Part shown: positions 1 through 12,830 of the stretch, in pieces
How positions within the stretch are numbered: position 1 is the first letter of the stretch
How the letters are laid out: each line of letters begins with the position of its first letter
Assembly (NCBI RefSeq): GCF_051014685.1
Contig: NC_135056.1
Coordinates: forward strand, 7,626,001-7,690,000
Length of the DNA: 64,000 nt
Direction: 5' to 3'
From: Ptiloglossa arizonensis
Taxonomy: Eukaryota; Arthropoda; Insecta; Hymenoptera; Colletidae
Translations under genes and position numbers: made by a program
The notes under the pieces: model-generated
Database searches by the model: none
What the model was told of the DNA's origin: nothing
The model's input: only the letters and a program-made list of their open reading frames with translations

Positions 1-176
1 AGCCTCGGCACGACTTCTCGTCTCCCCTCGACCGGTTACCCAGCTGGTTTGACCTCGGCTTTCGTTGCACCACGTGCGACCATGAAATAACACTGATAAT
101 CGCTGCAAAAAAGAACGGGCAAACCGACACCGGTGCAGCACACGGGGTGCACCACGAACACAAAGAACTTGGAAAG
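1..176. other. GC-rich non-coding start of window
   Basis: This short stretch is richer in G and C than the sequence after it and contains the first CACGTG E-box of the window (71-76). No exon or RNA gene is recognisable. It may be the edge of a regulatory islet lying mostly outside the window. Confidence 0.3.
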
Positions 177-377
177 TTCATTTCGTGAGACTTTCTGCAT
201 ATTTTGTTGCTCGAACTTTCAAAACCGTTCAAATCGCGGGAACGTTCATTTTGTAAGTCTTTCTGCATATTTTGCTCCTCGAACTTTCAAAACCGTTCAA
301 ATCGCGGGAACGTTCATTTCGTGAGTCTTTCTGCATATTTTGCTGCTCGAACTTTCAAAACCGTTCAAATCGCGAGA
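177..377. repeat. 68-bp tandem repeat, three copies
   Basis: Three consecutive copies of a 68-bp unit start at 177, 245 and 313. Each runs from TTCATTT through a CTTTCTGCATATTTTG block to an AACCGTTCAAATCGCG block. Copies differ by a few substitutions and the third fades out near 377. The short peptides readable across it are repeat artefacts. Confidence 0.9.
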
Positions 378-1436
378 GGACCACAATTTTTTATACGTAC
401 GTATACATATTGTTCCTCGAGGTAGCGACAACTTGCGGGCCAGTTTAGGTGTTCCGGGAATCGATGACTATTATGGGTACACGGAGAACGAGAGTAAGAA
501 AAAGAATCCCTGTGAACGGTTCTAGGAAATGCTGGGAAGAGTGAGCGTAGTTGGACAACTCGAGGGACAGTGTTTTTATTCGGTTTTTCAGCAATTGTTG
601 AAGTTTGAACGAATTAGATATTTTCTAAGTAAAAGTTGATATCAACAAAAGAGAACACTGGTTTTTGATACTCCATTTTTTTTCGAAGTTCTTATAAATT
701 TTGAAAAAGGAGAAACTTCACGGCTTGTTATATTGAAATTCATCGACGAGTTTTCAATTTTCTATTTTAACCGAGTTCTGTGAAAAGTACATTGTTTTAC
801 TGTTTCAAAAAGAGTGTATATACGTATACTCTTGGAAGAATTGGTAACCCTGGTTTTAACTAGTATCAGATTTTCTTTCGAAGAGGATCCCCGAAGAGGG
901 TGTACAAGTGTACTTTTGCACATCGATACTTTTACAAGTTAGTTACAGATTAAAACGAATACGATAATAATTGCATTATTGTGCATTGTGTAGAAGGAGA
1001 GATAGATAATTCAAACAATGATACATATAAATGCATAAGAGGTAAAATGTGCAGTTTAAATACATATTAAATCTAATTTAAAAAAATAGCGAGTTTTCAA
1101 ATATTATGCTAATTACATAGCTCGAGCAGAGTAACGGTGCCTCGTTTGGTTAACAATATTTCCAAAACTGTAGATATCGTACTCTTGAATATGAAAGACA
1201 CAAGCACCTTCGCTCACAGGGGAACATCGCGAACTGTTAAATACAAATTTTGATCAAACTTGTCACAAATGTTCGTTAAGAATTCACAATTCAAATAAGT
1301 TTTATTTTTGAAGGCTTGTAAAATTAGTAAGAAAATTAGTCTTCCTATATATTTTTTCTCGAATTTACAGACCTCGTAGAAACAGTATAACTTTTACGTT
1401 AAATATTTTCAATATCTTTGGTAGATAAATATATAT
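378..1436. other. non-coding stretch, nothing recognised
   Basis: AT-rich sequence with stops in all frames and no recognisable exon, RNA gene or repeat. Confidence 0.5.
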
Positions 1437-1664
1437 AAATTATTTAGTGACTGCTACTGTTTGACTTTGAGAGAGAAGACAACCTATTCTTTACATTAAA
1501 TGCACTAATTTTATATATATATATATATATATATTAGACAGAGAAGACAAAGTATTCTTTACAATTAAATTATTTTATATATATATACAAAATTAGTGCA
1601 TTTAATGTAAAGAGTAGTTTGTCTTCTCTCTCAAAGTGAAACAGAAGCAGTGACTAAATAATTT
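1437..1664. mobile_element. foldback (inverted-repeat) element, ~228 bp
   Basis: The left arm (about 1437-1517) and right arm (about 1585-1664) are near-perfect reverse complements with roughly six mismatches over 80 bp. The ends read AAATTATTTAGTGACTGC and, inverted, GCAGTGACTAAATAATTT. The loop contains TA dinucleotide runs and a second partial copy of the arm segment AGAGAAGACAA..TATTCTTTACA (about 1541-1564). There is no coding capacity. This fits a non-autonomous miniature element; the superfamily cannot be assigned because no clear target-site duplication is visible. Confidence 0.75.
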
Positions 1665-4600
1665 TTAAATCGAACCGATGAACATCGGTCGAACGACAAC
1701 GCGAACGGTTGCGCGAAATGACAGATTGCGGTGTTCCCTCGTTTCGTTGTTACCAAGTTATATCAATGTTCCATCCGAGGTACGATTTTCGCCAAAGATT
1801 CGCCGAATTCGTATTTACTCGTGTAATCTCTCCTATTAAATGCAAGCCACCGGCACACGTGGTACAGGATAAAAGGAACCTAACGGCAATTTTTACTCGT
1901 GACGAATATGCCGTGATAATTCACGAGGGGAGCAGCCGTGATATATCGTAGGTGTCGGATGTGTGTTGTCGATGTAATCGCACCCGGCCAAAGCGGTGCC
2001 TCTGCAATACAAACGTTCGTCAGGAATTACTTCCCCGTACGGATGAAGGCCAACCGGGGAACTTCACTGTATTGCAGAGGGGTTGCAACGGGGGGAAAAA
2101 GGGCGAGGGAATTGGGTGGCCTTCAATAACGGCGCACGTGCTGAATATTTAGTTTGTTCGCGTTGCAGCGTTTTCTAAATTACGGGGTTAAGAAACGTGA
2201 AATATTTTTGCATCTCGAGGCTGCACGAATCGTGGATTCACTTCGATATCGACGGTTGCGCGGGTCGTCTTTAAACATTGAACCTTAAAAATGACGGAAA
2301 TAAGTATCTATTATATTACAATGAACCACGTGAACATTTTTTCAACATTTTGTCAAGAGTTTCGTTCGTATCTATTTTTGTCGCAAAAGCGTTGCAATGC
2401 AAAGTAGAAAGTACTGCTTCGTTATTGTAAGTAAGTAGTTGTATGATTGCAGTAGAAACGAAAGGGTTACGCAGAAATATTCCAAAAATGTAACCTTGGA
2501 GTACACGTATGTCGATGATACTTTTAAGAACTATATATACATACTTTGGATAAGTGCATGCAAATTGGGCACTCCAGTGCACTCTTCCGGAGAACAATAT
2601 AAATTTCATTGTAGGTTCAAAAAATTGCATTCTTTTCGCGTTTAGGAACTATCCACTGTTGGTGGTAGTATTTGAGAAAAAAATGTGCGAAATGTAAATA
2701 TGTATTTCTATAAAGAAAAAGTACTATTGAGGTACTGTTCGTAAAAATGTTCTCGAGAACGTGTTAGAAAGTATTATATTGAAGTATTGCAACGATACTA
2801 TCATCGTAACATCAGTCATAATCGTATTATCTTCAACAATAGCACGTGCACCGACATAAATAACACGGCTATTAAAAAACAAACCGAGTTACGCGTGTGA
2901 GTTTTTCGAGATAAAATTCTGATAGGAAAGGTGCAATTGTTTGATAATGCGTCGGATACTGCAGCAGAGTTATGAGCACAAAACCAGGGGGAAGTGCAAG
3001 GTCTTTGTCAAAGAAGGGCGCACGTGTCTCTTGGTTTATCGATATTGCTATATTTACAACTGCATACACGTGCCATATTCGGGCGTAACGGTAGCTTTCC
3101 AGGAATTCGTCGTGAGTCAATGCAATGAAACGCTAAATTTATAGGATGTTTGTAAAAAATTTACGGCTCCGTGTTTCCACGCTCAAGGAAACAGATAAAC
3201 GTCGATTTCCTCTCGAAATTGTTTCACTCCAACTGGACAAATTGAGATTGACGTAGAAAGCAAATACTTGAAATAGTAACTCAACCTTCTGCGTGGAATA
3301 GTATTTGAAATTGGGGGAACGATCGATTTATTCGAAACAACAATGACATCGAACAATGATTACCGTTTTATTATTCTTTTCGTTTCGAACATCGACGCAA
3401 AAATAACTGTCCAGGCGACAATCGTAACATTTTAGATTCACAACAGCGATAGGTGAGACTATAACTGTTAAAAAAATGCCCCGTTCGGACGCAACAATGA
3501 GAACGAAGTAACATTACGAAGCATGTTCTGATCGAACCGTAATTTCAAAAATGTTCGTTGCTTTCGAAATTGTTTCTCGGGACGAATAACGCTTCTTAAC
3601 AATTGACTTCAAGAAGGAGTCGAGTTTATGCACACCGATCGTATTATGCAATTACGATTAGTATCGAATAGTTGATTCAATATCGATCGTAACAGACCCG
3701 AGAAGATATTCGATTTTATACGAATGAGTAAACAGAGAATGTATGTCGTAAATGCGGACAATGTGTCACATGTTTTGCATCTGAATGAAACTTTTTTTTT
3801 GTACGTTATTATTAAAGAAGATCATAATATTTCTTTAATTGTCTACACGATAGTAAGAATACGATATCGGATCCGAATTGAAATGCTTCTGCTTTGACCG
3901 ATCGGAATCTATAAAAACAAGATTTGCAATAAATATCGATTTATCCGTCGTTTGAACTTTTATTTTCGCGTAATTGAAACCGGATTGGTTGCGCGCGGGA
4001 AACAGAAGTTCGATAGTGTTGCGGGGAGTATAAAAATTTCACCGATACACGTGCTGGACTTACGGTTCAGCGGCACGGTTATATTTATCGTTACGGCCAT
4101 TCACGGCCTTCTCGGAACGTTACACGTGCAATGCAACTTTCGTGTGAACGATTACGATTCCTTGCTCTGTTATTAGCGAACCACATGTTGACAAGTGTCG
4201 CTGCGAAAGAATTCCAGATAAAAAATATTAGTATGAAAACATACGTCGATAAAAGTAATTACAATCACCGTGAACGTTAACCATTGGACAATAATAACGA
4301 TTAACGCGGTTACTATTGTTCCAATGTGTTTCTGATAGATAAAATTGTCACGCTGTTGAAGTATTTAATTTATGTATAAACACCTCACGATTATAGTTTA
4401 AAATACTGCATAAATTTGATACGAAAATATCGAACCGCGCAAAATATTATACGTAGAACACTAAGAAGATGTTATTTTAATTTCTTAAAATCAATAATTG
4501 GAGAAGATTTTCTAGAAAACAGTGTATACACCGTGAAACACATAAATGTTAGGTATAACCGGGTGTTGAAGGCTAATACAAATTTCTACCAATTTGTAAT

Positions 4601-7600
4601 TTTCAGCCAATCAGTAATCTGTTCAAAACGAATTAAGAGACTGGGTTATTGGTTAATTTAGAAGAATTTAAAACAAATTTCTGCGATGAAAATAATGTCG
4701 TGTATTTAATATTAAAACAGCACGGAATGTCTGCCTTTTTTACCTTCCAACCATAATCATTCGAATATGTACGTAATCTCGTAATTATTTTCGGTATCGG
4801 GTTTTGACAAATAAAATGAAATTTCATATTGTCACGTTTCGTTAAAATTATTTTACAGAGTTTGCGTGCATCATTACGGAGGAATTGCTAATAAATAAAA
4901 CCAATTTCAGGTAAAGTGTAAAACGAATAGAAGCTAAACATCAGTAAACCAAGATAGAGACAATAACAATTCGTATTAAACTGAACCAGCTCGTTCGAAC
5001 GACGAACATTTGCGTCACGATACGAATGAAAATTTCTGTTACTGTTTCAGATACTTAATCCGCGATTAACATATTCCATCGACGATCAATAGGAGTGTTT
5101 AAGAAAAAACAATATTCCATGGCACATGCACCGTGCCGCATCATGTGTCGAACCGCTTTGAGAAAAAGAATCTTATTATTCAGCTCAAGCATGCGACTGT
5201 CGATATCAGAAACTCATAAGAATGACTGGATTGTCCGCGTGACAGCATTATCGATCGTTTATTACCGTTTCACGAGTTGTCCAAGATCTCGCATGAGATA
5301 CATTCGAAGTTTATCACCTTCGAAATTACCGATTTACTGTCACGCGTAATCTGTCCTCAGAATTTTAATTACGAGCTTAATTTCGAGCACAACTCGTGTT
5401 CGCTATGATCAAGTTCCTCCTAGGCGCGAAAAGGTTATCGAATTTTGTGCCTGTTTCGCGATAAAATTGCTCGTTACTTCGACCAACGAATTATAGTGCG
5501 TAATATTTTCCAATTATTGCTCGAATACTGATATTGTGAGATTGTAAAGTTCTCACTTTTGTAAAAATTCATCACCGTAATTATTATTTCAGGTGCATGG
5601 AATTGTATATTATCGATATACATATTTTGTAAGAGTTTCATTACTCGGGAAATTTCTTTCTTGTAAGAAACTGGTGAAAAAAGATAAGGGAAAATTTTAA
5701 TTCTTCTGAATAATGTTATTATAGAAGATGTTCATATCAAATTAAGAATAGTATTACAAATGGTATTTGTAGTAAAGATCGTATTTATGGAGACAGTTCT
5801 TTTTATCTATTTGTATATTAATAGTATGTATATCGAAGCTATTATTCATTGAGGGGTATAAGAAAATTATAAAGAAGAATAATTGCAATATGTATATCGA
5901 TATCGTTAATAATATGGGAAAATACTGAAAATATAATTATACTCATTTCTGTACGCATCACGCTAAAGCATATTAACGATGAATTAACGTTTTATGTACA
6001 TCCGTTGATGAATTTGCAAACAAAGCGTTTCAGTATTGAATGCTCGTTTCAATGTTACAATTACAAGAATGGACAGTGCGAGTGAGTAATTTGTTTGAAC
6101 AAAAAATAATTTACTCTTTCATTAATTCATACCTTAAATTAATTTCTCGTAAATTTTAAATATAGACTCGCGATAAATTTCCATTGCGAAAACTTGTAAT
6201 CACTTCCACATTTCGGAGTTTATTTTCAATTTTAAGAATTAATTTAAGCGATCATAAAAACAGGAAAACTCTTTCCTTCATTGTATAATCAGTTGACTTT
6301 ACAAACATTTTATTATATACCTATGTATTTTAAAAAGTTTCACATCTATCCATATATTTTTGTAAGTAATAGAATTCCTTGGTTTATATACTTTTTAATA
6401 TTCTCCATGTCTTCTCAAACTACACAATTCTATTATAAGTTCTTTTCTTATTAATACCGAAATTATGCTCCAAGGTTTGAACAAGTATTCTTATGGATTA
6501 TTTCTAACGACGAAGATTTAAATGTTTTAAATTTTGAAACAAACGACTCCTCCAATTTAAAACTTTTTTCTTTTCTATTTTTCTCGTGTATCTCTTAGAG
6601 GAAAAGAAACGGCTGTTGTGAAATACTAACGCGAGCAACCTACATATATACTCTGTTGACGAAACAAGGGATCGTGATGGCCGGAAATTTAATTTCCCTT
6701 CTATTGTTGAAATTCGAGGAATCGGTGATAAATTTGAGAATGTCAATTTTTAGCGTAGACAGGATACTATTTGTCCGGCACGTGGATAGACGATATTGCG
6801 TAATAAAATTGCGTATTCCAGAATCTGTGCTCTGGAATAACTATTACATATGGAAGTGTTAGTCTTGTAATTTCGTACAAAGATTAATTAGTTCCGTGAT
6901 ATTAATTCACGGAATTTTATCTTCGCGATTTACCGTCGGAGTAGTATTTTATATTCGAGTGTTTCACTGTCCTCTATTAAATTTGTTCAAAATAAGATGT
7001 TTATGAACAATTACGTATTTCATACACGTGATATGCTGATACGTATGTATATACTTAATTTTCATATTTTAATAAATGTAATTATTAACGAGTAATGCAG
7101 TTTTATCATAAACATATTTTTGTTACACGTTGTACGATTATTTTAGTAAAGAGATAACGTTAAACCGTTTCTTTTAAAGAACTTATAATTTTCAAATTGT
7201 ATCGTTCTTTACAGAAAACTGTACTTTCTTTTGGGCAGGAAACTGTCCAATTACAAGTATAATATTGCAAATGTTAAAATGGTTTGTTGGCTGATTAGAA
7301 CGTAACTGAAATCTTCGATATTATTTATATTATTATAATTTCCTTGTATGTATAATCGGATTTCAATTATTTTGTTGCATATAAAAAGTATACGTAAATG
7401 AACACGAATTAACAATTGTATGAAATGTATTCGTAAAATTGAGATGACTTCTTCGTTTCTTTGTTCAACATTTATAATTTAATAAGAACGAGTCAATGTT
7501 AATTTGATTTAAAATGTGCTCCATACTGTATTACTGTCTATTAAATTTTTAATCTTGATTTACATTTACATTTAATGTAACTGTAATTAACAGTACCGTT

Positions 7601-9078
7601 TAAATTATATTGGACGTAAACTCGTTTAACATCAAATTAGTATATGCCATTCGATAAATGTTAAAATTTGTGCAAAATTATACACGCATAATATCGATGT
7701 TTTAGCAGTTTAACGTTTAAATACCTGTATATTAATAATATTACCTCGTCATATTTCTACAGTGCGATAATCGAAATTATATTTAGACCGAGATAAAAGT
7801 ATTTCGTACAGTAAGTAGTCCGAGAAAAGAACTCGATAAACGCTTGTCCAAAAACTTCCGCAACAGAAAGTATAAACTTCCTGGAATACCACTTTCAAAG
7901 GATCCAATAATACCTTTCGTAAAACATAAACGCGTTTTCTTTGTCAAATAAAAACTTTTTTCCGTAGCAGTTTCATAAAATAATAAACGTGTGCTCTTCG
8001 TCTCATAAATCGTTATTATTCGTTTTTTCATCAAAAGGAATAAATGTGCTCTTCATTATCATTCAAAATAATTTGCGTGTTTCTATAACTCAATTGAATG
8101 TTTCGTTTTATTCACAACGACGTGATTATTCTCAGAGAGAAGTATTATACATACTTTATTCTCTTTACGAAAAACGAATTAATTTCTCATTCGAAATAGT
8201 ACAACATTCGGAATAAAATTTCAACTCTGATAAACCGTTACGTTGATAACAATACATCTGTAAACAGTTCTCGCGAAAAATAAATTAATACGCCTTGAAC
8301 TATTTTACAAACTGAGTAATTGTAAATTATATATATTCGAGATTTATGATTATCGTCGTTGTTCAATTTTAATATCGAATAATTGGTTTCTGCGGAGCGT
8401 TTGAACTACACTGTGCGAATTTTAAGAAATTATTTCTTCGAATAGTTGATTGAATTTTGATCGATTTTAAAAGTCCACGTCAAACAATAGTTAACATTTT
8501 TACGAGATAATATAAAACGTTCATTTCGTACGTAATACGAATCGCTTTTATTCAGAAATTGAAGGATTCGAGGTTTAACAGGCGAACATCTATAAGGAAT
8601 TGCCGCGGCGAATTAAACTTGGGCATACATCCATCGGAAGAAAACGATGATCTAGTCCGGACAAAAATTTGTCGCAATCTTAATGTACACAACTTGCTGA
8701 GATAAAAGGAGATTTAATAAATACGGCGCAAATAACCGCGCCCACGTGCTCACTGGAACATTATCATTAGATGTGCTTAACACGTCTATCGGGTAACTAT
8801 GTAGGCCATCAGTGCAAATATGACTAACGGCCACGTAAGACGAAATATTGTAGAATGCTAGGGCGTAAATAGCAAACGGAATGGAGGGTTCGAACAATAC
8901 TTCGCGGAAATTGCATTCATGCGAGACAAAGTTTGCCAATCCCATTTAGAGTGTACCCCATTACCTTACTTATTGAAGTATTTATTCTATCAACGTTAGA
9001 TGCGAGCGAATTTATTCCGATTTAAGTAGAATTTATTATAAATTATTGCAGTCGAGGACTGAAAATAAGGATAAAATG
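1665..9078. other. gene desert with scattered E-boxes
   Basis: No coding exon, RNA gene or large repeat is recognisable on either strand. All open frames are short, compositionally random and resemble no protein family. The notable content is eleven CACGTG hexamers, at 1856, 2135, 2327, 2843, 3021, 3067, 4048, 4123, 6779, 7025 and 8743, often sitting in slightly GC-richer pockets. Confidence 0.5.

Positions 9079-9132
<54 letters not shown>
9079..9132. repeat. (AT)n microsatellite
   Basis: An uninterrupted alternating AT run of about 53 bp, the longest simple repeat in the left half of the window. Confidence 0.95.
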
Positions 9133-9140
<8 letters not shown>

Positions 9141-11579
9141 TAACATTAGCATAAATCAGGATAAAATATACGGAAAATTGAAGTTTGTTTTATAATTTAT
9201 CGCAATTCGTTACATATATAGCTGAAATAAGGACTAATGTGATAATTTGATCGACAATGGAAAAATGAAACCAAATTTATTTTATAAATTACTTAAAGTT
9301 AATTTGTACTCTAGTCTATTCGAGCAAACTCTTTATTCCGAAGTTCTTTTATTCAAAACGTATTCGTCTTCGATTTTTAGATTATCCAAAGATAAACATA
9401 CATTTTATGTATTGAAGACGACCACACGGTCGTTCGTTTCTTTTTTCACTATTAATACAGAATATACGAGTCAATTAAACGTATTTCTAATTCTCAAAAG
9501 AATAGTTTACACCACCATTTGAGAGACTTTCTCACGAAACAGTTTCGACTTCTCTACCATTAAGTGCTTCATATATACATCTAATCTCGTTACGGATGTA
9601 AAATCAAACTCATCTTCGCTAGAATCGATCTTATTGTTGCATTTCGTTCTTAGAGGGTTCAAAGAACTTCAAAATAGCGATACTTTAGTCACGATCATCA
9701 ATTTCGAACTACCATCGTGGACGCATTGCGACCCGCAGTCACAGCCTAATTCGAGATAAGAAAATCTTATCGTGTTCTGAAGGTGTATCACGTTGCGCTT
9801 CCTGGAAAGATACATAATGAGACTCGAACCCCACTCATGAATCGATATTGCCATCAAGGTTTCGAATTCCAATCAAATCAAACATAATCATTGTCGCCTC
9901 TTATTCGCCACTCGTCTTGTCGCATTAAATCAAGTGGCGATTGAGACATCCGTAAAGATACAAATTTTTCATTCCTTACTTCTTCGTCTTTCTCTCTCTA
10001 TTACACATTCATATCACACACATCTTTACGCCCATAATTCACGTGCATCCTTAGAATGTATCCAGATACACACTTTGATCAAAACTGTACCAAACAGTCA
10101 CTCAATCTCTTCTACATTACTTCAAACATCTGTCGCTCATATTCAACGCACGTATTCATTCACAACTATATTAGTAAACATAGAAATGACTATGTCAAGT
10201 TACAACAAAATTCTAATATGCCATTTTTTATTCGTAAATGGTCAAGTTTTTGTTTGTATTGTTTATCATTGTATTATTCGTTACTGTTTATAAGCGATAT
10301 TATAGTACTGTTTGTTTGTTTTACGTTTTGATTTTACGCGAGCCTTAACACTAGAATTACCGATAAATTCCAGTATATTAAGATATTCCTTATTCGTGTC
10401 TCTGGAAAATCGATGATTGGGGAAAAAGAGAAACTTATGAAATTTATTATACGTATAGAATAGAAACAGTCATAACGTCTTTTGAAAATTTATTATGGAA
10501 TTTAAAGTAAATTTCTTTGTAAAATAATTGGAACCAGTCTAATTTTGACTGGCTGATAAATCTAGTGTTAATGAAGAAACGTGTCTCAATTTTGTAATCA
10601 GATGGGTAGATGAAATATGAAATATCTTTTATTGCAACTAAAAATATGTGTATTTTGTAACTCGTACGAGGAGGTATTTGAAATATGCAGTAAAGTAGAA
10701 ATCAAGTGACCTTTTGGAGTTGTGGTTCGGTTTCGTATGAACTATATATCCGAATCGATTCTGGGAATGCACGTGGACTTTTCAGTACAAAGAGATTCCA
10801 TGACTTTACAGGCATCCTGCATACATAATAGCAATTCATCAATGACAATAATTGTCTGTTATCAAAAGCAAAATAAATTATAATATTTAATGTGAAACTT
10901 AACATAGGTGACTAATGCAACAGTTTGATGTGTATTCATAATAGGTTGCTGAATATATTGAAAACATATTTGTATACATAATTATTCTGACAAAGAATAC
11001 AACTTGAGGAAAATATTTCTTTTCCCTTCATTTTCCTAATAAAACTATTCAACTCTTTTCCGAAGTATTCTTTCATATTATTAACAATAAAAGAGATGAT
11101 TAGATTTTCCATATCTGGTTAATCACCCTGACTTTACATATAATATAATGTATCTTAGATGGAAATGGTGATTGGTTATTCAAAAATAAATCAACAAGAA
11201 GATTTTTTATCATACAAGGCTACATTTCCAAAAGAATTGATCCTAAATATCTTATACGAAATAAAACTGATAATACACATATAAACTAATAATACACAAT
11301 TCTATTTAAAATTGGCTAATAAAAGTATTACACCGAATAATGCGAACATAAAGCCCCTGCATCTGTCAGTTATTGATCGGTAAGGTTTACCTAGATTTTG
11401 CCTCGAAAATAATAAACGAGAAAAACAACGTTATCGTCGTCGCTTAAATCGTTAAATTTTCAAATTAAGTGTCACCGAAAATGAAAAATCGGTTGTCTCC
11501 GAACATTTGTCGCGAAAGTTTTGTAAAATTGCATGCGTTGCAAAATGCCGATCCATTAGATTGGAAAGATTAGCGAATT
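9133..11579. other. non-coding stretch, nothing recognised beyond two E-boxes
   Basis: AT-rich sequence without recognisable exons. Open frames such as 9934-10293 (119 codons) have no domain, biased composition or splice context. CACGTG occurs at 10040 and 10770. Confidence 0.45.
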
Positions 11580-11958
11580 GCAGGTCACTGCATCCTGCGA
11601 TTTATGGTCCAAGCATAGCCGCCACGTGCAGCCTTTCCCCCACCATTCTCCGTCTTAGTAGCTCACCAATGAGCGCGTAGTATCCCCCACCACGATCCTC
11701 TGTGGCTGACGATCGTCTCTCACGCTACACACGCGCTTTCCGGTAAAAGAATGGGATATTCTCCGTGGATACACGTGGCCACCGCTGCCGGGTTCGACGA
11801 CCTCGGCTGTGCGTCCTCACGCAGTGCTTTTCGGTGATGTACCGGTGGGGGATGCGTACGATGTCCCCTTGTTTCCCCCCAGGAGGTACCGACCCTGCTG
11901 TCTGGCGACGTTTCCCTCGCGTAGCGACGGCTACTCGACACTCTGCAACCACGAGTAC
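11580..11958. promoter_or_regulatory. GC-rich islet, possible promoter or enhancer
   Basis: About 380 bp with clearly higher G+C and CpG than its surroundings. It carries two E-boxes (11623, 11772) and a CCAAT-type motif in CACCAATGAGCG near 11666, and it abuts the 107-bp satellite directly. Frames of 70-109 codons are open on both strands, as expected for GC-rich random sequence, and none resembles a known protein. A regulatory or unannotated transcript start is the best guess; a decayed exon cannot be excluded. Confidence 0.35.
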
Positions 11959-12830
11959 TCGAGCAAATCGTTCTTGAAAGGAATTTCAATCGTTCCGAGA
12001 TACATGTTTTACGCAACAATGAATCTGAATCGAAACGAATTTTTTCCAAAAGAAATTATTTCGAACGGAAATCGTTCTTGGAAAGAATTTCAATCGTTTC
12101 GAAATACATAATGCTTTACCCGATTATGAATCTAAATTGAAAGGAATTGTTTCCAAAAGAAATTATTTCGAACGGAAATCGTTCTTGGAAAGAATTTCAA
12201 TCACTTCGAAATACATAATGTTTTTCGTCACTATGAATCTGAATTGAAAGGAATTGTTTCCAAAAGAAATTATTTCGAACGGAAATCGTTCTTGGAAAGA
12301 ATTTCAATCGTTTCGAAATACATAATGCTTTACCCGATTATGAATCTAAATTGAACGGAATTGTTTCCAAAAGAAATTATTTCGAACGGAAATCGTTCTT
12401 GGAAAGAATTTCAATCACTTCGAAATACATAATGTTTTTCGTCACTATAAATCTGAATTGAAAGGAATTGTTTCCAAAAGAAATTATTTCGAACGGAAAT
12501 CGTTCTTGGAAAGAATTTCAATCATTTCGAAATATATAATGTTTTCCATCACTATGAATCTGAATTGAAAGGAATTGTTTCCAAAAGAAATTATTTCGAA
12601 CGGAAATCGTTCTTGGAAAGAATTTCAATCGTTTCGAAATACATAATGCTTTACCCGATTATGAATCTAAATTGAAAGGAATTGTTTCCAAAAGAAATTA
12701 TTTCGAACGGAAATCGTTCTTGGAAAGAATTTCAATCATTTCGAAATATATAATGTTTTCCATCACTATGAATCTGAATTGAAAGGAATTGTTTCCCAAA
12801 GAAATTAATTCGAACGAAAATATTATGAAT
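11959..12830. repeat. 107-bp satellite array with a two-unit higher-order pattern
   Basis: The phrase GAACGGAAATCGTTCTTGG recurs at 12063, 12170, 12277, 12384, 12491, 12598 and 12705, exactly 107 bp apart. A diverged copy precedes the series from about 11960 and a decayed one follows at about 12812. Units come in two versions. One reads GCTTTACCCGATTATGAATC (units at 12063, 12277, 12598). The other reads TTTTCGTCACTATGAATC or TTTTCCATCACTATGAATC (units at 12170, 12384, 12491, 12705). They largely alternate, giving a ~214-bp dimer. Confidence 0.93.

Noticed and set aside
9820..9900. tRNA-like B-box GGGGTTCGAGTCTC on the minus strand
   Set aside because: No A-box at the right distance and no cloverleaf could be drawn by hand.
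11959..12830. CRISPR-like regular spacing
   Set aside because: Units are contiguous 107-bp repeats with no variable spacers, in an animal genome; this is a satellite array.
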